Position numbers and translations under genes: made by a program. A DNA stretch of 64,000 nt from Alcanivorax sp. DSM 26293 (GTDB lineage Bacteria > Pseudomonadota > Gammaproteobacteria > Pseudomonadales > Alcanivoracaceae), in assembly GCF_900107995.1 (NCBI RefSeq), contig NZ_FNUM01000006.1, positions 62,001 through 126,000 of the forward strand, read 5' to 3'. The notes below the pieces were generated by a model. The model ran no database searches, was not told where the DNA came from, and saw only the letters and a program-made list of their open reading frames with translations. Positions 1 to 7,021 of this stretch are shown here, piece after piece; position 1 is the stretch's first letter, and the number at the start of each line of letters is the position of its first letter.

Positions 1-1
1 A

Positions 2-1063
2 TCAAACGATGACGCATTCCGGCCGACCGGTGATCTGACAGAACAACTCATAGCTGATGGTGCCACAGGCGCGGGCGACCTTGTCCACGTCCACGGCATC
101 GCCCCACAGCTCGACCTCATCACCAATGTCGGCCTGGATGCCGGTCAGGTCAATCGTCAGCATATCCATGGAGACACGGCCCACCAGCACGGTGGGCTGG
201 CCATTGACGGCGACGGGAGTCCCGCTGGGAGCGTGGCGCGGATAGCCATCACCGTAACCGGCGGCTACCACGCCGATACGACCGGGGCGTTCGGCGGTCC
301 AGGTGGCACCGTACCCCACCGTGTCACCGGGCTGAATCTGGTTGATGGCAATCAGACGGGCGGTGAAACGGTGACTCACCCTCAGCGCCAGTTGTGCGGC
401 GCTTTGCCAGTCGAACGGCGACGATCCATACAACATGATGCCTGGCCGCACACGCTGGGCCCGGGCATGGGGGTAACGGATCAGCGCCGCGGAGTTGGCC
501 GTAGACAGGGGCAACCCCAGGGCATCGGCAACCTGAACGGCCTGGCGCAGCTGACTCTCCGTACGACCATCTTCGGCGTCGTCCGCACAGGCAAAATGGG
601 TCATCACGCCCACTGGCGTCATCCCGGCAGCGATCAGCTGCTGCGCCGCTTCCAGCGCCATGTCCGGACGCAGGCCCAGCCGGTTCATACCCGTATTCAG
701 CTTCAACCAGATACGCGACGGACCGGGATGCTCGAGCAACAGAGCCACTTGCCAGGCAGAGTGCACCACCACTTCCAATGACAGCGCCCGGGCCTGCTCA
801 AGCTCGTCCCGGTCGAAAAACCCTTCCGCCACCAGAATCGGGGCGCTGACGCCGTGTTCGCGCAGAACCAGGGCCTCTTCCAGCACCGCCACACCGAAGC
901 CATCCACCTCCCCGGCCATGGCGTCTGCGGCCAACACCAGCCCATGGCCATAACCATTGGCCTTGACCATGGCAAACACCTGAGCGCCCTGCGCCAGGGC
1001 TGTCGCCCGACTGGCGTTATGCCGGAGCGCCCCGGGGCGGATTTCGATACGGGTTCCTCTCAC
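2..1063 (-). CDS. alr: Alanine racemase
   Basis: Pyridoxal-phosphate enzyme converting L-alanine to D-alanine for peptidoglycan synthesis in the cytoplasm. The 353-aa product has the family's normal length. The PLP lysine lies in MVKANGYGHG near residue 34, and the catalytic tyrosine region is in GRVSMDM in the C-terminal barrel domain. The stop codon falls at bases 2-4, so the gene is complete at the window edge. The start is GTG at 1061-1063, with a GGGAG ribosome-binding site nine bases upstream; no nearby ATG gives a better N terminus. It follows dnaB by 94 bases on the same strand, the usual dnaB-alr order, with no clear terminator between them. Confidence 0.96.
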   Translation of the reverse strand: MRGTRIEIRPGALRHNASRATALAQGAQVFAMVKANGYGHGLVLAADAMAGEVDGFGVAVLEEALVLREHGVSAPILVAEGFFDRDELEQARALSLEVVVHSAWQVALLLEHPGPSRIWLKLNTGMNRLGLRPDMALEAAQQLIAAGMTPVGVMTHFACADDAEDGRTESQLRQAVQVADALGLPLSTANSAALIRYPHARAQRVRPGIMLYGSSPFDWQSAAQLALRVSHRFTARLIAINQIQPGDTVGYGATWTAERPGRIGVVAAGYGDGYPRHAPSGTPVAVNGQPTVLVGRVSMDMLTIDLTGIQADIGDEVELWGDAVDVDKVARACGTISYELFCQITGRPECVIV

Positions 1064-1157
1064 AACGAGACGCTCCCAAACCGCCAGGCCTCAACCGGAT
1101 TGAGCAACCCGCAGCCGCGCTCTCCCTGGATTTTGCCTTGTGAAATTTGCAACTCGC

Positions 1158-2552
1158 TCACTCATCCATCGATGCCAGCTGGGCATAGTATTCCGGCGCC
1201 AGATCATCAAAACGCGAAAATTGCCCCTGGAAGGCCAGCCGGACCGTGCCGATAGGGCCGTTACGCTGCTTGCCGATGATCACCTCGGCAACACCTTTTT
1301 CGTTGGTGTCCTTGTTATACACCTCGTCCCGGTACAGGAACGTAATCAAGTCAGCATCCTGTTCGATCGCCCCGGATTCCCGCAAATCCGACATTACCGG
1401 CCGCTTGTTGGGGCGCTGTTCAAGGGAGCGGTTAAGCTGCGACAGCGCCAGTACCGGACAATTCAGCTCCTTGGCCAGGCCTTTCAGCGAGCGGGAGATC
1501 TCGGAGATTTCATTTACCCGGTTATCCACCCCCGGCACCTGCATCAGCTGCAGGTAATCCACCATGATCGCCCCCAGTTCGCCACCGCATTCGCGGGCAA
1601 CCCGGCGGGCCCGAGCGCGCATTTCCAGCGGGCTGAGCGCGGGCGTGTCATCGATAAAGAACTTTTGCTCACTGAGCATATGAATGGCAGAGGTAATCCG
1701 CGGCCAGTCATCCTTTTCCAGCTGACCGGAACGAATGGATGTCTGGTTAATGCGGCCCAGGGACGCCAGCATCCGCATGACGATGGAATCGGCGGGCATC
1801 TCCATGGAGAACACCAGCACCGGCTTCCCCGCCTTGATCGCCACGTTTTCACACAGGTTCATGGCAAAGGTGGTCTTACCCATGGAAGGACGACCGGCGA
1901 TCACGATCATGTCCGAGGGCTGCAAGCCACCGGTCATCTTGTCCAGTTCGTCAAACCCGGTCGTCACCCCGGTGATGGCACTCTTGTTCTTGTAGAGCTC
2001 ATCAATGCGATCCACGGTTTTCTTGAGGACCGATTTGATGTCCTGGGGGCCCGAGCCTTTCTTCTGCTGCTCGGCAATCTCGAAAATGGCGGATTCCGCC
2101 TTGTCGAGAATTTCCAGGGATTTGCGCCCTTCCGGCTTGAACGCACTGTCGGCCACATCATGGGACACATTGATCAGCTGCCGCAGAATGCTCCGCTCGC
2201 GAACAATTTCCGCATAGGCGGTGATATTCGCCGCACTGGGTGTATTGCGCGCCAGCTCGGAGAGATAGGTCATGCCGCCAATCCCCTCCAGCTGCCCCAA
2301 CTGGGTCAGGGCCTGGGAGACGGTGACCAGGTCACAGGGATTCTCCTCTTCCACCAGCTGCGCAATCACCTCAAAAATCTGCCGGTGAGCCTTGCGGTAG
2401 AAATCGCGGGCACCCACGCGTTCCGCCACATCATCCCAGGCACTGTTATTGAGAAGCAGACCACCGAGAATGGCCTGTTCCGCTTCCAGGGAATTGGGGG
2501 GAATCCGGAGGTTTTCCGGCAGGTGTTTATCCAGCGGCAAAGGTTCGTTCAT
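1158..2552 (-). CDS. dnaB: Replicative DNA helicase DnaB
   Basis: Hexameric 5'-3' helicase that unwinds DNA at the replication fork and recruits primase. The N-terminal DnaB domain (NSLEAEQAILGGLL) precedes a RecA-like domain with Walker A GRPSMGKTT and Walker B MVDYLQLM. I chose ATG at 2550-2552 (MNEPLPLDK, 464 aa), close to the usual 460-470 aa. An in-frame GTG at 2567 would add five residues, and neither start has a strong ribosome-binding site. A heptamer inverted-repeat element lies immediately upstream (2581-2734), separating it from rplI. Confidence 0.95.
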   Translation of the reverse strand: MNEPLPLDKHLPENLRIPPNSLEAEQAILGGLLLNNSAWDDVAERVGARDFYRKAHRQIFEVIAQLVEEENPCDLVTVSQALTQLGQLEGIGGMTYLSELARNTPSAANITAYAEIVRERSILRQLINVSHDVADSAFKPEGRKSLEILDKAESAIFEIAEQQKKGSGPQDIKSVLKKTVDRIDELYKNKSAITGVTTGFDELDKMTGGLQPSDMIVIAGRPSMGKTTFAMNLCENVAIKAGKPVLVFSMEMPADSIVMRMLASLGRINQTSIRSGQLEKDDWPRITSAIHMLSEQKFFIDDTPALSPLEMRARARRVARECGGELGAIMVDYLQLMQVPGVDNRVNEISEISRSLKGLAKELNCPVLALSQLNRSLEQRPNKRPVMSDLRESGAIEQDADLITFLYRDEVYNKDTNEKGVAEVIIGKQRNGPIGTVRLAFQGQFSRFDDLAPEYYAQLASMDE

Positions 2553-2580
2553 CGGGAATACCAGCACTCATGGGACTGTG

Positions 2581-2734
2581 AGTTGAAAGTTCAAAGTTTA
2601 AAGTTGAAACACCATCAAGGCACGCGTCAGCAGCGAAAGGCTGCGGACCGCGAAATGGCTCAAGTCGCGGACTCCAACATACAAAAACCGCCAGTGCTAC
2701 CCGCGTTTTAGCTTTAAACTTTCAACTTTGAACT
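2581..2734. repeat. Heptamer inverted-arm element A
   Basis: Two 28-base arms, 2581-2608 and 2707-2734, face each other across about 98 bases. Each arm is four tandem 7-base units: AGTTGAA and AGTTCAA-type units in the left arm and the same words in reverse complement in the right arm. The spacer holds a smaller CCGCGA/TCGCGG hairpin. It lies between rplI and dnaB and does not overlap either gene. It belongs to the same structural class as the elements at 5860, 42727, 49089, 52300 and 60401. Confidence 0.7.
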
Positions 2735-2745
2735 GCTCTGCAACG

Positions 2746-2776
2746 AAAAAGGGCACTGCCCTCGCGGACAATGCCC
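2746..2776 (-). terminator. Terminator after rplI
   Basis: Read on the minus strand, AGGGCA and TGCCCT arms enclose a 16-base loop and are followed by five T residues. It lies 55 bases past the rplI stop and would end the rpsF-priB-rpsR-rplI transcript before dnaB. The short stem is topped by a loop that can pair further. Confidence 0.65.
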
Positions 2777-2830
2777 TGATTCTGTCACCGCGCCCCGCAA
2801 GGGGCAAACCGGTTGTCGGTCAACTGTCGA

Positions 2831-3283
2831 TTACTCGGCAGGAACCACAGCCAGCTTGATGGTCACGGTCACGTCGGCGTGGAGAACCACGTCGATTTCG
2901 TACTCACCGGTGTTGCGCAGCGCGCCGTGGGGCAGCTTCACTTCCGATTTTTCCACTTCCACGCCGGTTGCAGCGGTAATGGCTTCGGCGATGTCGCGGG
3001 TACCCACGGAACCGAACAGCTTGCCTTCGTCACCGGCCTTGGAAGACACGGTTACGCTGGCTTCGTTCAGTTTTTCACCACGTTCCTGGGCAGCGGCCAG
3101 CTGCTCGGCGGCGTGCTTCTCGAGCTCGGCGCGGCGCTGTTCCACTTCGGCCAGGTTGTCTTTGGTGGCCGGCAGGGCTTTGCCTTGCGGGATCAGGAAG
3201 TTACGGCCGTAACCGGAACGTACATCCACCACAGCACCCAGGTCGCCCAGGTTCTTGATCGTTTCCAGCAGGATCACTTGCAT
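2831..3283 (-). CDS. rplI: 50S ribosomal protein L9
   Basis: Large-subunit protein that binds 23S rRNA at the base of the L1 stalk. The 150-aa product begins [13 protein letters not shown] and has the two-lobed L9 layout: a small N-terminal RNA-binding domain with [13 protein letters not shown], a long charged connecting helix (residues 45-75), then a C-terminal domain. GAGGGGA upstream of ATG 3283 is a good ribosome-binding site. It is the last gene of the rpsF-priB-rpsR-rplI operon, 15 bases after rpsR. Confidence 0.97.
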   Translation of the reverse strand: MQVILLETIKNLGDLGAVVDVRSGYGRNFLIPQGKALPATKDNLAEVEQRRAELEKHAAEQLAAAQERGEKLNEASVTVSSKAGDEGKLFGSVGTRDIAEAITAATGVEVEKSEVKLPHGALRNTGEYEIDVVLHADVTVTIKLAVVPAE

Positions 3284-3298
3284 GATGGTCCCCTCGGC

Positions 3299-3529
3299 TT
3301 AATTGTCGTGGCTGTCAGTGTACGGCAGCAGCGCCAGGAAGCGGGCCTGCTTGATCGCAGAGGCCAGCTGACGCTGATAACGTGCCTTGGTGCCGGTGAT
3401 ACGGCTGGGCACGATCTTGCCGGTTTCGGTGATGTAGGCTTTCAGGGTGTCGAGATCTTTGTAATCGATGTACTCAACACCTTCCGCGGTAAAGCGGCAG
3501 AACTTGCGGCGGCGATAAAAACGGGCCAT
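3299..3529 (-). CDS. rpsR: 30S ribosomal protein S18
   Basis: Small-subunit platform protein that forms a heterodimer with S6. The 76-aa product carries the conserved core [20 protein letters not shown] and [14 protein letters not shown]. The start ATG at 3529 is preceded by AGGAG at good spacing. It lies between priB and rplI in the standard operon. Confidence 0.97.
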   Translation of the reverse strand: MARFYRRRKFCRFTAEGVEYIDYKDLDTLKAYITETGKIVPSRITGTKARYQRQLASAIKQARFLALLPYTDSHDN

Positions 3530-3544
3530 TGGATAATCTCCTCT

Positions 3545-3859
3545 CTAATCCTGGTTGAGGGTGTCCAGCGTCTGGGCAATCAGTTGCAAACGATCCCGGG
3601 CATCACCTTTGTAACCGGCGCGACTCAGGCAGCCGGTCACTTTAATGCGCTGACCTTCTTTCAGGCCCTGGGCCTGTCGGGTCATCCCGCCTGCCAGTAT
3701 CACGGCAATGCGAGCCTGGACCTCTCTGGGATGGCCGTCTTCCAGTTGCCGGGAGCGATGCTCCAGCCACAGGCGTTGACGGGGTACCCCAGCCGGTGTC
3801 AGTGCCACTTTTTCCAACGTGACGATTACACCGGTGAGTTCACAGCGATTGCTTTCCAA
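3545..3859 (-). CDS. priB: Primosomal replication protein N (PriB)
   Basis: Single-stranded-DNA-binding OB-fold protein that helps PriA and DnaT reload DnaB at stalled forks. The length of 104 aa equals that of the E. coli protein, and the core with WLEHRSRQ and GQRIKVTGCLS matches the PriB OB-fold. The start codon appears to be TTG at 3857-3859, two bases after the rpsF stop, which implies translational coupling; no ATG fits. Its place between rpsF and rpsR is the classical one. Confidence 0.9.
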   Translation of the reverse strand: MESNRCELTGVIVTLEKVALTPAGVPRQRLWLEHRSRQLEDGHPREVQARIAVILAGGMTRQAQGLKEGQRIKVTGCLSRAGYKGDARDRLQLIAQTLDTLNQD

Positions 3860-3861
3860 AA

Positions 3862-4203
3862 TCAGCTGGCAGCCCCCTCCTTCTCGTCGTTCTTCGCCAG
3901 CGGCGACGGCTCGGTAACGGCATTGTCGCGACGAATCACGAGGTGACGGATTACGGCATCGTTAAAGCGGAAAGTGTTTTCCAGCTCGCCCAGGGTCTCG
4001 CCGTCACATTCGATGTTCAGCATCACGTAGTGGGCTTTGTGGATCTTGTTGATCGGGTAAGCCAGCTGACGACGGCCCCAATCTTCAAGACGGTGGATGG
4101 TGCCCTTACCATCAGTCACGATCGCGCTGTAACGCTCGATCATGGCCGGCACCTGTTCGCTCTGGTCCGGGTGAACCAGGAACACAACTTCGTAATGACG
4201 CAT
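3862..4203 (-). CDS. rpsF: 30S ribosomal protein S6
   Basis: Small-subunit protein that pairs with S18. The 113-aa product begins [18 protein letters not shown] and contains [13 protein letters not shown] and [11 protein letters not shown], both typical. The acidic and lysine-rich tail is the variable part of the family. ATG 4203 is preceded by AAGGAG. It is the first gene of the operon; a promoter and a leader hairpin lie upstream at 4289-4355. Confidence 0.97.
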   Translation of the reverse strand: MRHYEVVFLVHPDQSEQVPAMIERYSAIVTDGKGTIHRLEDWGRRQLAYPINKIHKAHYVMLNIECDGETLGELENTFRFNDAVIRHLVIRRDNAVTEPSPLAKNDEKEGAAS

Positions 4204-4288
4204 ATTAGCTCCTTACGGTTGCGATACCTCACGGCATCAATTCAGCTTCCCATCCGCATAGGCGTGACGGTGAAGCAAGGAGACCTGC

Positions 4289-4309
4289 CCGACAGTTAAT
4301 CCCTGTCGG
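4289..4309 (-). promoter_or_regulatory. Leader hairpin upstream of rpsF
   Basis: Perfect 7-bp arms, CCGACAG and CTGTCGG, enclose seven bases in the 5' leader of rpsF. S6-S18 leader structures that bind the S6:S18 dimer are known in several bacterial groups, so autoregulation is plausible. I cannot confirm the conserved bulge of that motif by eye. Confidence 0.4.
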
Positions 4310-4325
4310 ACGCAGGAAGCGCGCG

Positions 4326-4355
4326 ATTCTATCCCATAGCACGCCCCTTCCTCAA
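4326..4355 (-). promoter_or_regulatory. Sigma-70-type promoter for rpsF
   Basis: On the minus strand a -35 box TTGAGG (4350-4355) is followed 18 bases later by a -10 box TAGAAT (4326-4331). Transcription would start near 4318 and run through the leader hairpin into rpsF. Confidence 0.55.
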
Positions 4356-4446
4356 GGTATATCCGTTGCCATCCGGCAAAGACGGACGTATGCTCAGAAG
4401 AAACAAAACGCTACAAACGCTTACAAGAAGCGTCGTTAACCCTAAG

Positions 4447-4463
4447 CCCCTGAAATACAGGGG
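4447..4463. promoter_or_regulatory. CCCCTG-N5-CAGGGG palindrome
   Basis: A perfect 6-bp palindrome with a 5-base AT spacer lies 25 bases upstream of the start codon of the exported protein at 4489. It could be an operator or a hairpin in the leader. Arms containing the same CCCCTG and CAGGGG bases recur at 57916-57948, with a longer spacer. Confidence 0.35.
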
Positions 4464-4488
4464 AAAACAACAAGAACGGGATACGACC

Positions 4489-5223
4489 ATGAAATTCAGC
4501 GCTCTGGCCACCGGCCTGTGCAGCATTTTTCTGCTGAGCCCCCTGTCCGCCCAGGAACCGGCCCCGCCACCCTGTGGCAGCCCGGTGTCCGTACCAAGCA
4601 AGCCAGCCCTCGAGGATTACCCGGATTACTCGGATTTCCTGTTGCAGGTCATGCAGTACAAGCAAGCCAATCGCAGCCGGGCCGCCCATCAGGCCGCCTG
4701 CCCCCAGGATTATCAGCCGGAGCCGGTGACCAGCAGTGACCCCACCGTGATCGAGCAGCCGGAAACCCTGGACAGCGCCCTGGCCCGTACCGAGCGCCTG
4801 AGCCCCATTGATTATCAGCGCAACCGAACCTGGTACGACCGGTCCACCTCGCAGAGCTTTGGCCTGCCCGCCCTGCCCGGCAACTCCCTGTCGGGGGAGC
4901 ATATCCGCACCCTGCTCGGCAATGCCGGCTCCGATACCCCCCTGGTGCTGCCCATGACCATTGTCGGCATGCAACTGGACGGGCTGAACGACGGCGGTGA
5001 CGCCAGAAATCTGCTCACCGAACAGCTTTACCGAAACCTGTTTAACGAAGAGCGCAAGGCAGACCTGGCCACCCTGCTGGCCAGCAATCCCAATGCCATC
5101 GTCGAGATATCCCGCAACGGCAACCTGATGCTCTATCTGGATCTGAACGATGAGGCCGTGCTGACCACTGGCATCATTGAAGTGGAAAGCTGTTTGAGCA
5201 GCGGCTGCGACAGTTCCCCCTAG
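4489..5223 (+). CDS. Exported protein of unknown function
   Basis: I do not recognise the family. The 244-aa product has a clear signal peptide (MKFSALATGLCSIFLLSPLSAQ, predicted cleavage before EPAPPP). The mature part is proline-rich at first, then contains DYPDYSDFLLQVMQYKQ and a later segment RSTSQSFGLPALPGN. I start at ATG 4489, because the longer open frame from 4366 would put the signal peptide internally. Only 41 bases separate it from the next plus-strand gene, whose product resembles it in arrangement and in short motifs, so the two look like diverged tandem paralogues in one operon. A palindrome sits just upstream of the start. Confidence 0.75.
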   Translation: MKFSALATGLCSIFLLSPLSAQEPAPPPCGSPVSVPSKPALEDYPDYSDFLLQVMQYKQANRSRAAHQAACPQDYQPEPVTSSDPTVIEQPETLDSALARTERLSPIDYQRNRTWYDRSTSQSFGLPALPGNSLSGEHIRTLLGNAGSDTPLVLPMTIVGMQLDGLNDGGDARNLLTEQLYRNLFNEERKADLATLLASNPNAIVEISRNGNLMLYLDLNDEAVLTTGIIEVESCLSSGCDSSP

Positions 5224-5264
5224 CGCCGCCGGAGACACGAAGGAGAGAAGCCCCGGAGCACATC

Positions 5265-5858
5265 ATGACCCTGATCCGCTTTATTGCCTTTCTTGCCCTG
5301 CTGGGCCCGATGTTGCCAGCGGCCACGTTGGCGGCCGGTGACAACGGGCTGAGCCAAGGTCAGCAACAGGCTCTTGAGCAGGCCCTGGGGCCTCGCCCGG
5401 ACATCCAGAACTACCGCCGTCAGGACCAGTTCGTCACCGACTTGCTGGCCTGGCAGCAACGCAAAACCCGCCTGACCGCCAGGCTGTCCCGCGGTGAGTC
5501 CATCACCCCGCCCCGACCCAGTACACCCAACGATTGGCACCATGTCACCGGCCCTGAGGACCTGGATACCGCCGTGCGCAATGCCCATGGCTATGTACAG
5601 CCCACCTACCGGGAACCGATCCGCTTCAACCGCACCACCCATGTCAGTTTCCCGCTGGCGCCCCTGCCCGGCCAGCAACTGGCCGACAAGGCGCTCAGCG
5701 TGCCCGGCACTTTGCCGGACAACCACGATGATGAAATCCCCGAGATATTGCTGGAGGACAACGTGCGCATCCAGCGGGAACTCTCCGCCCGCCGCACCCC
5801 GCTACCACTGCCCACACTGGAACGCGAAACCGTCGTCAACCAGGCTGAGCTGCGGTAG
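5265..5858 (+). CDS. Exported protein, likely paralogue of the upstream gene
   Basis: A 197-aa protein of unknown function with a signal peptide ending around ATLAAG. The mature part contains QDQFVTDLLAWQQRK and RTTHVSFPLAPLPGQQL, which parallel YSDFLLQVMQYKQ and RSTSQSFGLPALPGNSL of the upstream protein in the same order. This is weak similarity seen by eye. Its stop codon TAG is followed after one base by the heptamer element at 5860. It is convergent with rlmB. Confidence 0.7.
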   Translation: MTLIRFIAFLALLGPMLPAATLAAGDNGLSQGQQQALEQALGPRPDIQNYRRQDQFVTDLLAWQQRKTRLTARLSRGESITPPRPSTPNDWHHVTGPEDLDTAVRNAHGYVQPTYREPIRFNRTTHVSFPLAPLPGQQLADKALSVPGTLPDNHDDEIPEILLEDNVRIQRELSARRTPLPLPTLERETVVNQAELR

Positions 5859-5859
5859 C

Positions 5860-6008
5860 AGTTAATAGTGAACAGTGAATCGTTAATCGCGGGTCAGTCT
5901 TGTGGCTTCCAAACGCATGGGGCCGCGACCAGAATCTGGTCGCGGCCCCATGCGTTTGGAAAACCGAAAACCGTTGCTCGCGCAACTATTCACTGTTAAC
6001 TATTCACT
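5860..6008. repeat. Heptamer inverted-arm element B
   Basis: Arms of four 7-base units (AGTTAAT and AGTGAAC type) lie at 5860-5887 and, inverted, at 5981-6008. The left arm starts two bases after the stop of the plus-strand gene. The right arm covers the last codons of rlmB, including its TAG at 6000-6002. The spacer holds a 55-base perfect palindrome. Position and symmetry suggest it serves, or was inserted, as a boundary between convergent genes. Confidence 0.75.
5907..5961. repeat. 55-base perfect palindrome (27-bp arms)
   Basis: Bases 5907-5933 and 5935-5961 are exact reverse complements around the single base 5934. The arms are GC-rich in the middle (ATGGGGCCGCGACCAGA). There is no T tract on either side, so it is not a textbook terminator. 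In RNA it would form an extremely stable hairpin, and in DNA it could extrude as a cruciform. Confidence 0.9.
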
Positions 6009-6767
6009 GCTCTCCCGCTGCGCCCGTACATGAAACAGCATCACCCCCGTGGCCACGGACACGTTCAGGCTCTGCACTTCCCCAGCCATGGGAATTTCCA
6101 GTAGCTGGTCGCACTTGTCCCGGGTCAGCCGTTTCAGGCCGGCACCTTCCGCCCCCATCACGACGGCCAGGGCATCCGGGGCCTGGAACGCAAACAGGGA
6201 CTCACTGCGCTCCTCGAGGGCGGTACCGACTACCCAGACCCCTCTTTCCCGCAGCTGATCCAGCAGGTTGGCCAGGTTGCCCACTTCGTAATACGCCAGG
6301 CTTTCCGCCGCTCCCACCGCGGTACGACAGGCCACCGGGGTGAGCCCGGCAGCGTTGCGACGCGGAACAATCACCGCATCCACCCCGGCCGCATCGGCAC
6401 TGCGCAGGCAGGCCCCCAGATTATGGGGATCAGTGACGTTCTCCAGAATCAGCAGCCAGGGGCGGGCGGGCTTGCCATCCAGCCACTTGAGCAGACCACT
6501 CTCATCACCGGGTTTGCGCGGTCGCGCCCGGGCCACGATGCCCTGATGCTGAGGACCCGCGTGCTTTTCCAGCACCTCGCGCCGGGCACGCTGTACCGCA
6601 ATGCCGAAATCCCGGGCCGACTGTATCATGGCCGCCAGGCGGGGCTCCTCACGCTCGGCACGGCTGTCCTGCACAAACAGCTCAAGCACCGCCTCCGGGC
6701 GATGCCGCAACAGGGCGTCCACCGCATGGAAGCCGGAATACATCAGGGGTTTCTGGGGTTTGCTCAT
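6000..6767 (-). CDS. rlmB: 23S rRNA (guanosine(2251)-2'-O)-methyltransferase
   Basis: SPOUT-class methyltransferase that modifies G2251 in the P-loop of 23S rRNA. Conserved segments are VTDPHNLGACLRSADAAG, VMGAEGAGL and IPMAGEVQSLNVSVATG, which form the knotted AdoMet site. The start is ATG 6767 (MSKPQKPLMYSGFHAV), aligning with the E. coli N terminus; a longer frame from 6800 is unlikely. The final residues SSE and the stop are encoded inside the right arm of heptamer element B. Confidence 0.94.
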   Translation of the reverse strand: MSKPQKPLMYSGFHAVDALLRHRPEAVLELFVQDSRAEREEPRLAAMIQSARDFGIAVQRARREVLEKHAGPQHQGIVARARPRKPGDESGLLKWLDGKPARPWLLILENVTDPHNLGACLRSADAAGVDAVIVPRRNAAGLTPVACRTAVGAAESLAYYEVGNLANLLDQLRERGVWVVGTALEERSESLFAFQAPDALAVVMGAEGAGLKRLTRDKCDQLLEIPMAGEVQSLNVSVATGVMLFHVRAQRESSE

Positions 6768-6820
6768 TGGGACGCCTGCACGCTTCATGCACCGCGCCAT
6801 ACGCGGTGAAAAAATAACGC

Positions 6821-6847
6821 TGCAGGAGCGGCGCCCGGGTCGCGAAC
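6821..6847. repeat. REP-like sequence
   Basis: The sequence TGCAGGAGCGGCGC followed by CCGGGTCGCGAAC resembles the GTAGGAGC-type repeats at 47232 and 52433. It lies in the 254-base gap between rnr and rlmB. I see no inverted partner with confidence, nor any other feature in this gap. Confidence 0.45.
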
Positions 6848-7021
6848 ACCCAGGAACCCGGAATGTTCACGGCTCATACTCGCAGAGCAGAGCGCGCGCC
6901 ACGCCTGCAGAGGGTTAGGGACCCCCTGAATAACTCCATGCACTCTCAGCGTGACCTGAAGCGGCCCCGGATTGCGAACCGGCCCGAAAGCCTGATTGGC
7001 AAGGAGTTATTGACGGGCTTT

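Noticed and set aside
1064-1157. Seventh heptamer element between dnaB and alr
   Set aside because: A few GAGTGAG/CGAGTTG-like words occur, but there is no second arm and no regular 7-base register.
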